The translations under genes were made by a program, and so were the position numbers. From positions 1 to 64,000 of the forward strand of contig NZ_AOII01000020.1 in the NCBI RefSeq assembly GCF_000337615.1: DNA of 64,000 nt, written 5' to 3'. Position 1 is the first letter of the stretch, and each line of letters opens with the position of its first letter. Below, piece by piece: positions 9,875 through 17,926 of the stretch. The notes beneath the pieces are model-generated. The model saw only the letters and a program-made list of their open reading frames with translations. It ran no database searches and was not told where the DNA came from. Origin of the DNA: Natrinema pallidum DSM 3751 (lineage in GTDB: Archaea; Halobacteriota; Halobacteria; Halobacteriales; Natrialbaceae).

Positions 9875-9943
9875 GTGACCCGAGACGACGGCGATGTGGC
9901 GTGACCCGGGACGACGGCGATGTGGCGTGACCCGGGACGACGA
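9875..9943. repeat. 26-bp tandem repeat, about 2.6 copies
   Basis: The unit GTGACCCGGGACGACGGCGA plus TGTGGC occurs at 9875-9900 (one mismatch) and 9901-9926, with a partial third copy from 9927. It lies between the upstream gene and the first AT-rich stretch of the origin. It contains no origin-recognition box, so its role is unknown. Confidence 0.8.
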
Positions 9944-10007
9944 TCACGGATTGTACGTGTTGGCTTCGGTCGACCATTATATATCTAGAGTTATAGATGA
10001 CACGCAC

Positions 10008-10026
10008 ACCCCGGGTGTCGAGTGTA
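10008..10026 (-). repeat. Origin recognition box (ORB) 1
   Basis: On the minus strand reads TACACTCGACACCCGGGGT. It is the only good copy in this orientation and faces the plus-strand copy at 10248 across AT-rich DNA. Confidence 0.85.
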
Positions 10027-10109
10027 GATAGGAAAATAGCCGCGGGAGAGCCCGAGTACGACTGATATAGGCAGCAATCAGGTATCGGATGAACGGCTCA
10101 CGTCAGAGT

Positions 10110-10170
10110 AGGAGAACTAGAGTTGGAAAGGTTTATAATCGATAGATAGAAATGATATCCGTACTCCACC
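10110..10170. other. Candidate DNA unwinding element
   Basis: An AT-rich stretch (containing GGTTTATAATCGATAGATAG) between the two oppositely oriented boxes at 10008 and 10248. This is where strand opening would be expected from other archaeal origins. A second candidate is 9977-10000. Confidence 0.55.
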
Positions 10171-10247
10171 ACGACTGTAACTAGAATAAGGCAGAAGCGA
10201 TCCCTACACCCACCGATCACACGCTCTACAGCAGCTTTTCGGACATC

Positions 10248-10266
10248 TACACTCGACACCTGGGGT
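10248..10266 (+). repeat. Origin recognition box (ORB) 2
   Basis: Reads TACACTCGACACCTGGGGT and is nearly identical to the minus-strand copy at 10008, with which it forms the inverted pair. Confidence 0.85.
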
Positions 10267-10363
10267 GTGGGAGTCCGTTCCACTGCGATCCCGCAAGGTA
10301 CGCTTCCGCGAGGTGATCTCAGTCACTGATCACGGACTGGACACCCTGCCGCTGTGCGATCCA

Positions 10364-10380
10364 TTTCATTCGACAGGAGG
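10364..10380 (+). repeat. Degenerate ORB-like half site
   Basis: TTTCATTCGACAGGAGG matches the left half of the motif but lacks the GGGGT end. Confidence 0.45.
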
Positions 10381-10440
10381 ATAATCGGTCGCTGTATGAT
10401 ATCGATTACACAGGCTCGTTTTGTACCTATCTCCGCGATC

Positions 10441-10459
10441 TACATCCGACAGCTGGTGT
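10441..10459 (+). repeat. Degenerate ORB in the orc1 promoter
   Basis: TACATCCGACAGCTGGTGT differs at a few positions from the consensus. It ends about 17 bases before the TATA box of orc1, so binding there could adjust initiator expression. Confidence 0.5.
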
Positions 10460-10475
10460 CTCCGGATCACCAGGC

Positions 10476-10483
10476 TATAAATA
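10476..10483 (+). promoter_or_regulatory. TATA box of orc1/cdc6
   Basis: TATAAATA lies about 27 bases before the ATG at 10507, which supports that ATG rather than the GTG at 10498 and predicts a nearly leaderless mRNA. Confidence 0.7.
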
Positions 10484-10506
10484 AGCTCCATTGATACGTG
10501 ACGGGT

Positions 10507-11760
10507 ATGGAAGACGGCACCGGTGGCGAAAACGGGTCCCTCGAGGAGTTCTGGGCGACGGAGGACCCGATATTCAGCCGCAAGGAACTCCTCGATATCG
10601 ACCTCGTTCCGAACGAGGACCGGATCATCGGCAGGGACAGCGAAATCAAGAACGTCGCCTCGAGCATTCATCCCGCGGTGAAAGGCCAGTCCCCCCGAAA
10701 CACGCTCATTTATGGCAAAACGGGAACCGGGAAATCGCTCGTCGCGAAACACGTGACCAGAAGTGCCCAGCAGTATTCGGTCGAAAACGGGACCGAACTG
10801 GGGCGGGCGTACGTCGACTGTACGCAGACGAAGACCGAAACGCGCGTCGTGATCAATCTGGCACAGACGCTGAACGATCCGGAAGAAACGGGCATCAGCA
10901 TCCCCGTTACCGGATTATCGACCGATGTCTACTACGAGCGCTTTTGGTCGATCCTCGACCACTGCTACGATGTCGCGATCATCATTCTCGACGAGATCGA
11001 CAAACTCCAAGACAGCGAGATTCTCATGCAACTGTCCCGCGCGGGGGAAGCCGGTAAGCTGGACTCCTGTAACGTGGGGATCATCGCGATCAGCAACAAA
11101 ATCTCGTTCAAGGAATCGCTCGACGAACGAATCCTCAGTAGTCTGCAGGATCGTGAGTTCGTGTTTCCGCCGTACGATGCGAACCAACTCCGCGAAATCA
11201 TGTCCAACCGCGAGGATGCCTTCAGGGACGGCGTTCTCTCGGACGACGTCATCCCGTTGAGCGCCGCGTTCGCTGCCCAGGAGCACGGCGATGCGCGGAA
11301 AGCCCTGGATATCCTCCGAAACGCCGGCGAACTGGCAAAGGACGGGGACGCCGAGGAAGTTACCGAAGAGCACGTACGCAATGCTCGAGAGAGGGCCGAT
11401 ATCGACCGGTTTTCCCAGCTGCTCGAGGGGCAGCCGACACAAATCAAGGCGTCCGTATACGCGCTGTCGCTGCTCGCGGAGCAACACAGCGATCGGGAAG
11501 AGTTCGCGACCCGCGAGATTTACGAGATGTATCAGACTATCACGTCGGACAGCGCTCTCGGAATCGAAACGCTCTCGCAGCGCCGAATGAGCGATAAACT
11601 CGACGAGCAGGTCTTCCTCGATATTCTCGGACGGACCGAACGGGTCGGACGCGGGTACAGCAGCGGCGTGACGAATTACTACTACCTCCTGGAGGACCCG
11701 TCCGTCGTACAGGCCGTTATTCACGACGACAACCGCTTTTCCGAACTCGATCGAACGTAG
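10507..11760 (+). CDS. orc1: Orc1/Cdc6 replication initiator
   Basis: AAA+ ATPase that binds origin boxes and helps load MCM helicase. Of 417 residues, the N-terminal ATPase has Walker A YGKTGTGKS (69-77), Walker B ILDEID (about 160) and sensor 1 in GIIAISNK; the C-terminal winged helix, which contacts DNA, covers roughly the last 100 residues. The length is normal. It is surrounded by matching origin boxes, as expected of an initiator with its cognate origin. Haloarchaea carry several orc paralogues with distinct boxes; this one should recognise the TCGAC-GGGG type seen here. Which paralogue number it has cannot be told from the window. Confidence 0.95.
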   Translation: MEDGTGGENGSLEEFWATEDPIFSRKELLDIDLVPNEDRIIGRDSEIKNVASSIHPAVKGQSPRNTLIYGKTGTGKSLVAKHVTRSAQQYSVENGTELGRAYVDCTQTKTETRVVINLAQTLNDPEETGISIPVTGLSTDVYYERFWSILDHCYDVAIIILDEIDKLQDSEILMQLSRAGEAGKLDSCNVGIIAISNKISFKESLDERILSSLQDREFVFPPYDANQLREIMSNREDAFRDGVLSDDVIPLSAAFAAQEHGDARKALDILRNAGELAKDGDAEEVTEEHVRNARERADIDRFSQLLEGQPTQIKASVYALSLLAEQHSDREEFATREIYEMYQTITSDSALGIETLSQRRMSDKLDEQVFLDILGRTERVGRGYSSGVTNYYYLLEDPSVVQAVIHDDNRFSELDRT

Positions 11761-11769
11761 CGACGGGAA

Positions 11770-11788
11770 TTCACTCGACAGCCGGGGT
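11770..11788 (+). repeat. Origin recognition box (ORB) 3
   Basis: TTCACTCGACAGCCGGGGT, starting 10 bases after the orc1 stop codon. Confidence 0.85.
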
Positions 11789-11859
11789 GGTCCGCTAGGG
11801 CGGGTCCGGATTCGATACTCGGGAGTCGCTCGTTCGGTTCGAACCGTCTTTCGGATGAT

Positions 11860-11878
11860 TTCACTCGACACCTGGGGT
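11860..11878 (+). repeat. Origin recognition box (ORB) 4
   Basis: TTCACTCGACACCTGGGGT; 90 bases after the previous box. Confidence 0.85.
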
Positions 11879-11927
11879 GGATGACAGATCACTCGCCGCT
11901 CGAAGGGGGCATGTCTCGCCATCACAT

Positions 11928-11946
11928 TTCATTCGACAGTTGGGGT
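11928..11946 (+). repeat. Origin recognition box (ORB) 5
   Basis: TTCATTCGACAGTTGGGGT; 68 bases after the previous box. Confidence 0.83.
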
Positions 11947-12000
11947 GCCCTGATTCGTGAAGGCCGGTACAAGAACATCTATCGGCCGATTTTGAGTGCT

Positions 12001-12019
12001 TACACTCGACGCCCGGGGT
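12001..12019 (+). repeat. Origin recognition box (ORB) 6
   Basis: TACACTCGACGCCCGGGGT; 73 bases after the previous box. Confidence 0.83.
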
Positions 12020-12071
12020 ATTCGGGACGGTGCGATCGACGCTCGATTCGACTCGCTGGTTAGGGACCAAT

Positions 12072-12090
12072 TTCATTCGACGGCCGGGGT
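12072..12090 (+). repeat. Origin recognition box (ORB) 7
   Basis: TTCATTCGACGGCCGGGGT; 71 bases after the previous box, so boxes 5 to 7 are almost evenly spaced. Confidence 0.83.
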
Positions 12091-12143
12091 CTCGAGTTCC
12101 GAAGCGGGGGGCGGGAAACGCTCTCCGACCTGTAAGCCACCGG

Positions 12144-12162
12144 AATCACCCGACACGTGGCT
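12144..12162 (+). repeat. Degenerate ORB at the end of the array
   Basis: AATCACCCGACACGTGGCT sits 72 bases after box 7, keeping the spacing, but has lost the GGGGT end. Confidence 0.45.
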
Positions 12163-12216
12163 ACGGCACGCCTTGCGGACCAGGACCAGACTGAGTCTGG
12201 TCCGCGCCGGATCGAC

Positions 12217-13257
12217 TCAGCGGCCGACCAGTTCGTCGTAGCGCGCGCCGGTCTGTTTCAGCGTCTCGGTCGAGTACAGGCGCTCGTGGTCGACGGGGAG
12301 GTAGTCGGCGGCGAGTTCGTCGATCTTCGCGTCGACGGCCTCGGGATCGCGGCCGTGGATCATCGTAAACAGGTTGTACGACCACTGCTGGTCGGGTCGG
12401 CGGGGCCGGTGGTAACAGAGGGTAACGTACGGCAGTCCGCCCGCTCGCTCGCCCCACTCGTCGAGGGACTCGTCGGGCACGTCCCAGACGACCATGCAGT
12501 TGGCGTCGAACCCCGTCACGACGTGGTTGATCACGCAGCCGATGCGCTTGATACAGCCGCGCTCGAGCAGTCGCTCGACGGCCGCGAGCACGTCCGCAAC
12601 ATCATCGCCGATCTCGTCGGCGATGTCGCGGTACGGCGTCGCCGACAGCGGGAACCCGTCCTGAACCGCGAGCAGCAGGTCGGCCTCGAGCGCGGAGAGA
12701 TCGCCCGTCGCTTCCTCGCTGATTCGGGTCGCTGCGGAGTCCAGTCGCTCCGCGAGCGATTCGCGTGCGAAGCGGTCGCCGTTGACGACGGGAAACTCGA
12801 GGTCGATGTAATAGTCCGTCAACATCGGCAGGTTCAGAACGTCACAGCCGGTCCGGCGCTCGATATCGGTGAGGATCTCGTCGCGAGCGTCCTGCGAGCC
12901 GGCGGTGACGACGAACCACATGTTCCACTCGTGGTCGCGAGCGTAGTTGTGGTTGACCTGCCGGTAGTCGTTGATGATCGCCGCGACTTCGTCGAAGCGA
13001 TCCGCGGGGGCCTGGACCGCAGCAAGCGTCGACGAACCGATCACGGGCGGATTGAGGACCGCACCGAACCGACGGACAATGCCGGTCTCCCGCAGGGAGT
13101 GGACGCGGTCGACTGCCGCCGTTTCGTCGATCCCGAGGTCGGCAGCGACGCGGCGAAACGGACGTTCTTCGATCGGGAAGCCGCTCTGATAGCCGTCGAT
13201 CAGCGCCGCGTCCACGTCGTCGATGGCCTCTCGCCAGTTCCCCGACAGGGTGCTCAT
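12217..13257 (-). CDS. Siroheme decarboxylase, AhbA-AhbB type fusion
   Basis: Two Lrp/AsnC-like units in one 346-residue chain. Each has a helix-turn-helix-like N-part and a ligand domain. The first half holds NHNYARDHEWNMWFVV, the second CYHRPRRPDQQWSYNLFTMIHG; these histidine/arginine blocks are the signatures of the two siroheme decarboxylase subunits, which convert siroheme to 12,18-didecarboxysiroheme. Haloarchaea make heme by this alternative route, so the assignment fits the organism. Generic annotation as an Lrp regulator would be misleading. The gene points toward the origin, its stop 55 bases from the last degenerate box. Confidence 0.85.
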   Translation of the reverse strand: MSTLSGNWREAIDDVDAALIDGYQSGFPIEERPFRRVAADLGIDETAAVDRVHSLRETGIVRRFGAVLNPPVIGSSTLAAVQAPADRFDEVAAIINDYRQVNHNYARDHEWNMWFVVTAGSQDARDEILTDIERRTGCDVLNLPMLTDYYIDLEFPVVNGDRFARESLAERLDSAATRISEEATGDLSALEADLLLAVQDGFPLSATPYRDIADEIGDDVADVLAAVERLLERGCIKRIGCVINHVVTGFDANCMVVWDVPDESLDEWGERAGGLPYVTLCYHRPRRPDQQWSYNLFTMIHGRDPEAVDAKIDELAADYLPVDHERLYSTETLKQTGARYDELVGR

Positions 13258-13386
13258 TGGTTGCCCTAGGGAGAAGGGGGCCGTATCGTTTTCGGGTCCG
13301 CTCGAGCCGGCTCGCAGGACACCACGGGGACGTGTGTGATCCCGTAGTAGGGTGCGACGATCGCCTCCCGGTCGGCAGTGTCGCCA

Positions 13387-13740
13387 TTACGGCGACCGAG
13401 GGTGACGAGCGATCACCCCACGGATCTCCTCGGTTACCGCCTCGATCGCCGCGTCGGCGGTCGAGAGGTTTCCGTCGGTCGCCGCCTCGAGATCACCGTC
13501 CGCGTCGTACTCGCGCGGATTCCTGTGGCGACGGGTGACGTTGTCGTCGGCGTCGTCGGCAGCCTGGAGGAGTCGGGACTGGGGCATTTCGACGGCCGAG
13601 ACGGCCGACGCGTGGGACGCGGGCGCGGGGCCTGTAAGGACGCCGGCACCGCCGCTCGCGAGCACGAGGAGGACGGTGGCGAAGACGGCGCTACTCGCAC
13701 GCGAATCACTCACGCCCTCGCGTTCGCGCCCGGGATACAT
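13387..13740 (-). CDS. Small secreted protein, unknown
   Basis: A 117-residue reading frame with a charged N-terminus, then a hydrophobic segment with FATVLLVLASGGAG and a PASHAS region resembling a signal-peptidase site, followed by an acidic, alanine-rich tail with RRHRNPREYDADGD. I recognise no family. The ATG at 13740 is chosen because it puts the hydrophobic segment near the N-terminus; the frame stays open upstream but becomes arginine-rich. It lies between divergently placed genes. It could be spurious, since its only support is the signal-like segment and the acidic composition. Confidence 0.45.
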   Translation of the reverse strand: MYPGREREGVSDSRASSAVFATVLLVLASGGAGVLTGPAPASHASAVSAVEMPQSRLLQAADDADDNVTRRHRNPREYDADGDLEAATDGNLSTADAAIEAVTEEIRGVIARHPRSP

Positions 13741-14116
13741 AGCTATGCGTTCAGTTCGCGCCCACTGCGCGTCCGCGGGAAGTCTCAGGACCGTCTTACT
13801 GCGCCCGTTTCGCGGACCGAACCCGGCACACCTCCGGAACACGCGGCGGTTACGAGCGGGATCAAATCCGCTCACAGCCGTTCCGTCGTCGACTCGTCGT
13901 GTCCGTAACACTGGCCTACGGATGGCGATCTATAACATTTCGTAACTGTATCGAACCCTGATGCTCGAGGCCGTTCACCGATGACCGAACCGCCGCACTA
14001 CCCACCGGTCCGCGCGCCGTTTTCGAGAGCCGTCCGCACCGCCGAATCCCGTCATTTGACCGCGCGAAGGGACCGGAAACGGGAGGTTTTTGCGCCGGCC
14101 GTCCCAACGAGTGCAC
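13741..14116. other. Intergenic region, no gene seen
   Basis: No frame with protein-like composition is visible. A TATA-like run, CTATAACATTT at 13930-13940, is the only promoter-like feature. It lies too far from the gene at 14117 for a leaderless start, so either a leader exists or the true promoter is not recognisable. Confidence 0.3.
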
Positions 14117-15199
14117 ATGGCGCAGGCAACACAGGAGTTCGGCGAATGGCCGTTGAAACGCCTGATGACGGAGGTCGTCGGCTCGGGCCCTAAATCGGCC
14201 GACGACATGAACCGCGCGCAGGCTCGCGAGGCCTTCCAGCGGATTCTGTCGGGCGAGCCGGACGCGACCACGCTCGGCGCGTTCTGGCTGGCCAACCGCT
14301 GGAAGCGCAACAACCCCGAGGAGCTGGCGGCCTACACCGACGTCATGCGCGAGGAGTCGGTCGTTACCGCCGAGCCCGACGCCGATCCGGTCGACTGCGG
14401 TGCGAACTACGACGGCAAGGATACCTCCGCGATCCTCGGCGTCGGTGCCGGCGTCGTCGCCGCCGCCGCGGGCACGCCGGTCGTCGTCCACTCCGGCGAC
14501 TACGTTCCCTCCCAGAAAGCGCCGGCATACAAACACGTCCTCGAGGAGCTCGACGTCCGTACCGAGCTCGAGCCGACCGAAAGCGCCGACATGGTCGACG
14601 AGACCGGCTTTGGCTTCTACTACCAGCCCGCGTTCAACCCCGGCATCGACGACCTTTACGATCGACGCGACCAAATGGGCGTTCGGACGTTCGTCAACAC
14701 CATCGAGACCGTCGCCAACCCCGCGAACGCCGACGTCCATCTGGGTTCGTTCTACCACCTCGCGTTCGCGAAGAAGCTAACCGATCTCATCACGGAAAGC
14801 GACCAGCTCGGATACTCCCGTGCGATCTTCTTCCAGGGGATGGAAGGGTATGACGACATCCGCCCCGGCTACACGAAGGTCGCCGAATGGGATCAGGTCG
14901 GCGACGACGGCGAGGAATCCTTCGCGGACTACGAGATCGAGACCGCCGCGTACGGCATGGAAATGGAGCGATCGGACCTCGCGGTCGACGACATTGCGAC
15001 CGACTCCGCGTCGATCACCGAGGCGGTTCTCGCCGGCGACCGCGACGATCACTTCGCCGACGCGATCGCCCTCAACGGCGCGTTTCGGATGTACGCCCGC
15101 CAGGACGTCGACAGCGTCGAAGACGGCCTCGAGCAGGCCCGCGAGGTCATCGCCGACGGCAGCGCGCAGGCCGTCCTCGAGGAGCTGCAGGCGTTCTGA
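14117..15199 (+). CDS. TrpD-like (anthranilate phosphoribosyltransferase family) protein
   Basis: A 360-residue protein of the nucleoside phosphorylase/phosphoribosyltransferase class III fold: N-terminal helical domain with DATTLGAFWLANRWKRNNPEE, then the alpha/beta domain. The canonical TrpD motif GTGGD is absent; the corresponding place reads CGANYDGKD, and the later region has PVVVHSGDYVPSQK. That pattern is closer to the TrpD2/YbiB group, whose members need not make phosphoribosylanthranilate. No other trp gene is nearby. I therefore call it TrpD-like rather than TrpD. The ATG at 14117 is chosen because MAQATQEFGEWPLKRLM starts the conserved part. Confidence 0.75.
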   Translation: MAQATQEFGEWPLKRLMTEVVGSGPKSADDMNRAQAREAFQRILSGEPDATTLGAFWLANRWKRNNPEELAAYTDVMREESVVTAEPDADPVDCGANYDGKDTSAILGVGAGVVAAAAGTPVVVHSGDYVPSQKAPAYKHVLEELDVRTELEPTESADMVDETGFGFYYQPAFNPGIDDLYDRRDQMGVRTFVNTIETVANPANADVHLGSFYHLAFAKKLTDLITESDQLGYSRAIFFQGMEGYDDIRPGYTKVAEWDQVGDDGEESFADYEIETAAYGMEMERSDLAVDDIATDSASITEAVLAGDRDDHFADAIALNGAFRMYARQDVDSVEDGLEQAREVIADGSAQAVLEELQAF

Positions 15200-15403
15200 G
15201 CGAGCGACTGTCCGCTCCACTCCGCATCGATCGTCGTATCGCTTCTCCTATGGGTTTCGTATCGTGACGGCTTTCGTATCGTTTCGGGACGGGAGTCTCG
15301 GTCGGCGACTGGCAGTCGCCGGCCCCGACGGGCGGTCGGAGTCGCCGTTCGAGGCGGGAGTCGAACCGGACACCTTTTTGATCGGTAGCAGTGACCATCA
15401 CCC

Positions 15404-16201
15404 ATGGACGAATCACTCGAGACAGTGCTGGTGGCGTTCGACGAGAATCGCGGCGTCGGGACGCTCACGATGCACCGCCCGGACGCGCTGAACGCCCTGA
15501 ACGCACAGTTGCGAGCCGATATCGTCACGGGGCTCGAACTGCTCGAGGAGCGGAACGAGGAAACCGACGGCGTCGCCCTGCGCGCCGTGGTGCTCGAGGG
15601 GGCCGGCGAGAAGGCCTTCTGTGCCGGCGCGGACGTCGGCGGCTTCTCCGAGGCGTCGGCCGGCGGCACCTCGGCACGGTCGCACTACGACGTCATCCGG
15701 GAGTTCCCTGCGCCCGTCATCGCGAAGATCGACGGCTACTGTCTGGGCGGCGGCCTCGAGACCGCGCTGGCCTGTGATTTCCGGCTGGCCAGCGAGACCT
15801 CCACCTTTGGCTTCCCCGAGGTCACCCTCGGCATCCTGCCGGGTGCCGGCGGCGTTCAATACGTCAGCAAACTGGCCAGCCCCGCCGTCGCGAAGGAACT
15901 CGCGATGACCGGCGACCACATCTCCGCGACGCGAGCGGACGAGGAGGGCATCATCAACCACGTCTACGCCGACGACGAGTTCGACGACGCGGTCGACGAG
16001 TTCGTCACCGACCTCGCCGGTCAGGCACCGCTGGCGGTGCAGGCCATCAAGCGATCCGCCGACATGGCCGTTCACAGCGGGCTCGAGGAGGGGATTGAAT
16101 ACGACTCTCACCTCTTCAAGCGGCTCCTCGAGACCGAGGACCACGCGGAGGGGGCAGCGGCGTTCGCCGAGGACCGCGAGCCCGAATTCGAAGGGAAATA
16201 G
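15404..16201 (+). CDS. Enoyl-CoA hydratase/isomerase (crotonase family)
   Basis: Adds water across the trans-2-enoyl-CoA double bond, the second step of beta-oxidation. At 265 residues it is of normal length. The oxyanion-hole segments AFCAGADVGGF and YCLGGGLETALACDF are present, with the first catalytic glutamate in GGGLE; the second lies in FPEVTLGILPGAGG. Downstream the block AVQAIKRSADM and the C-terminal helix complete the crotonase fold. It stands 204 bases after the TrpD-like gene. A different crotonase reaction cannot be excluded, but both acidic residues and the beta-oxidation neighbourhood favour a hydratase. Confidence 0.9.
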   Translation: MDESLETVLVAFDENRGVGTLTMHRPDALNALNAQLRADIVTGLELLEERNEETDGVALRAVVLEGAGEKAFCAGADVGGFSEASAGGTSARSHYDVIREFPAPVIAKIDGYCLGGGLETALACDFRLASETSTFGFPEVTLGILPGAGGVQYVSKLASPAVAKELAMTGDHISATRADEEGIINHVYADDEFDDAVDEFVTDLAGQAPLAVQAIKRSADMAVHSGLEEGIEYDSHLFKRLLETEDHAEGAAAFAEDREPEFEGK

Positions 16202-16424
16202 TGGGGAAGACGACGGACGGCGTCCCACGCCGGATCGATTCCGGAACCTGCGGTGGCGCGCGCTGTCGGCTGCCCGAGTGACAGCGAGGGCAGTCGACGA
16301 CGTTGCGCGAGGGATGAGCGAACGAACGCGAGTGAGTGAGCGAATCGGGTGGGGAGGGCGTGGTAATACCGTGGTGCCACGGGAGTCGGATACCCGTTCC
16401 CCCTTTTTCCGTCGGGAACCATGT

Positions 16425-16660
16425 CTCTGGAACGACGACTTCGAGAGCAGGACCGACGACGGAGAGCGCCTTGTCGACTTGCGCCTCCGTCGCGATTCCC
16501 TCGTCGACGATCTGCCGGGCCTCCTCGCGTATCGCCGCGTGACAGCGGTTGGCGATGACGGTGATCTCGCGGACGGCCACCTCGTAGCCGCGACGTGCGA
16601 GTCCCTGTGCCATACGGAACCCATGCTGCCGCCGCCGACGGTAGCGCTCTTTCGTGCCAT
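16425..16660 (-). pseudogene. Relic of a 3-hydroxyacyl-CoA dehydrogenase
   Basis: The minus strand starts MARKSATVGGGSMG, a Rossmann start like that of 3-hydroxyacyl-CoA dehydrogenases. After a frame change comes MAQGLARRGYEVAVRE, the next part of that fold. This is joined directly to ANRCHAAIREEARQIVDEG and IATEAQVDKAL, which resemble the helical domain normally some 180 residues later. So one frameshift and a large internal deletion have destroyed the gene. The rest of 16202-16911 holds no gene. A complete paralogue is at 5522. Confidence 0.65.
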
Positions 16661-16882
16661 GTCCCTACCCGACATGGATGTCGACATCGGTCTTGGCAAC
16701 GCTCGAGACAACCGGCGACGGCCGCCGAAACTGCCGGGCCGAGAGCGGCCGGAATCGCAACGACACGACGGGATGGTGGCTACGAGCACATCGACGGGAA
16801 CGCCCGCGAAAGCGGCTATCGAGCGCCCTGTCGGCTCTCACGCCGGCCGGTTCGATCGACTCGTAACGACAGCTGGTACACA

Positions 16883-16889
16883 TTTAATA
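16883..16889 (+). promoter_or_regulatory. TATA box of the R2-like oxidase gene
   Basis: TTTAATA lies about 26 bases before the ATG at 16912, predicting a leaderless transcript. Confidence 0.6.
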
Positions 16890-16911
16890 GTCGCGGCGTA
16901 AAGCATGAGGT

Positions 16912-17844
16912 ATGGCAACTGAGTACACGCCAACCGAGATGATGGATCGGGAGTCACGATCGAACCGCTACTATCGCAACGCGGTCGAACGCCACTGGGA
17001 CCCCGGCGAGATCGACCTCGAGCGCGACGTCGAGAACCTGCTCGCGTTCATCGACGAGACGGAGACCGACGACAGGGAGCCGTGGTACGGGATGCTTAAC
17101 GGGATCGCGAAGTTCGGGGCGGGCGAGGACGCGGTCACGGAGGACCTCGCGCCGCTGGGGACGGTCCTCGACGACATCGACGACCAGCTGTTCCTGACGA
17201 CACAGCTGTACGAGGAGGCCAAACACGCCGACTTCTTCGATCGGTACTGGCGCGAGGTCGTCTGGACGGTCGAGGACGAGTTGGGGTGGGAGCGATCGAA
17301 CCCGCGTCACGACCGGTGGTTCAACGATCCCTACATCGAACTGTTCGACCGCAACCGGCAAGCGCAGCGCCGGCTGCTCGAGGAGGACACCCCGGAAACC
17401 CGTGCGAAAGCCTACTGTCATTACCATCTCACGGTAGAAGGCATCCTCGCCCAGACGGGATACTACGGGATGCAGACCTCCTACGGCGGCGAGTTCGACG
17501 ACCTGCCACATCTGCCGGGGCTCGTCCAGGGGTTTACCAAGATCCGCAGCGACGAAGGACGCCACGTCGGCTTCGGAATGAATCAACTCAAGAAGCTCAT
17601 TGCCGAGGGGGTCGACCCGCACCTCATCGAGACGACCGTCGAAGACCTGCTCCCGCTCGTCCAGGGAATCACGGAGGACGACCGGTATCAGGCCGACGAC
17701 CCCGAGGAGCGCGTCGGGCTCGACGACGGACAGTTGGCCGAGTACGCGGTCACGAAGCACACCGACCGGATGCGACAGATCACGGACGCCGCGGCGGACA
17801 TTCCGGACGTCGACGAACTGGTATCGCTCGAGGGCGACGACTGA
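16912..17844 (+). CDS. R2-like ligand-binding oxidase (ferritin-like di-metal protein)
   Basis: A 310-residue four-helix-bundle protein related to ribonucleotide reductase R2. Metal-ligand motifs are visible in order: a first glutamate region GAGEDAVTEDL, EEAKHADFF, VEGILAQTGYYG and DEGRHVGFG, which supply the four Glu and two His of the site. No catalytic R1 partner is nearby and the spacing fits the R2lox group, which carries a mixed Mn/Fe centre and holds a long-chain fatty acid. The setting supports a lipid role: enoyl-CoA hydratase upstream and CaiB plus acyl-CoA dehydrogenases downstream. The physiological reaction of R2lox proteins is not established. Confidence 0.82.
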   Translation: MATEYTPTEMMDRESRSNRYYRNAVERHWDPGEIDLERDVENLLAFIDETETDDREPWYGMLNGIAKFGAGEDAVTEDLAPLGTVLDDIDDQLFLTTQLYEEAKHADFFDRYWREVVWTVEDELGWERSNPRHDRWFNDPYIELFDRNRQAQRRLLEEDTPETRAKAYCHYHLTVEGILAQTGYYGMQTSYGGEFDDLPHLPGLVQGFTKIRSDEGRHVGFGMNQLKKLIAEGVDPHLIETTVEDLLPLVQGITEDDRYQADDPEERVGLDDGQLAEYAVTKHTDRMRQITDAAADIPDVDELVSLEGDD

Positions 17845-17926
17845 TGCCGTGAGACGAACCCGACGGTTCCGATCCCGGCACGACCGGCGACAGTAGGCTT
17901 TTGGGGGCGGATCGACACGTGGGACC

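Larger units (their letters stand above)
9961..12162. other. Replication origin (oriC-type) around orc1/cdc6
   Basis: An Orc1/Cdc6 gene is flanked on both sides by copies of one motif, consensus TNCAYTCGACNNYYGGGGT. Upstream there is one copy on the minus strand (10008) and one on the plus strand (10248) facing away from each other, with an AT-rich segment between them (about 10110-10170), plus two degenerate copies. Downstream are five good copies, all on the plus strand, and one degenerate copy. This arrangement, an initiator gene adjoining inverted ORB elements and an AT-rich unwinding region, is the established plan of haloarchaeal origins. A second AT-rich stretch is at 9977-10000. The non-coding parts are 9839-10506 and 11761-12216. 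Confidence 0.88.

Noticed and set aside
11770-12162. Regularly spaced repeats resembling a CRISPR array
   Set aside because: The repeats are short (19 bp), variable inside, unevenly spaced, and occur on both sides and strands around orc1. They fit origin boxes; no cas gene is present.
12217-13257. Lrp/AsnC transcription regulator
   Set aside because: The helix-turn-helix-like units are there, but the His/Arg motifs and the two-unit fusion are those of siroheme decarboxylases.
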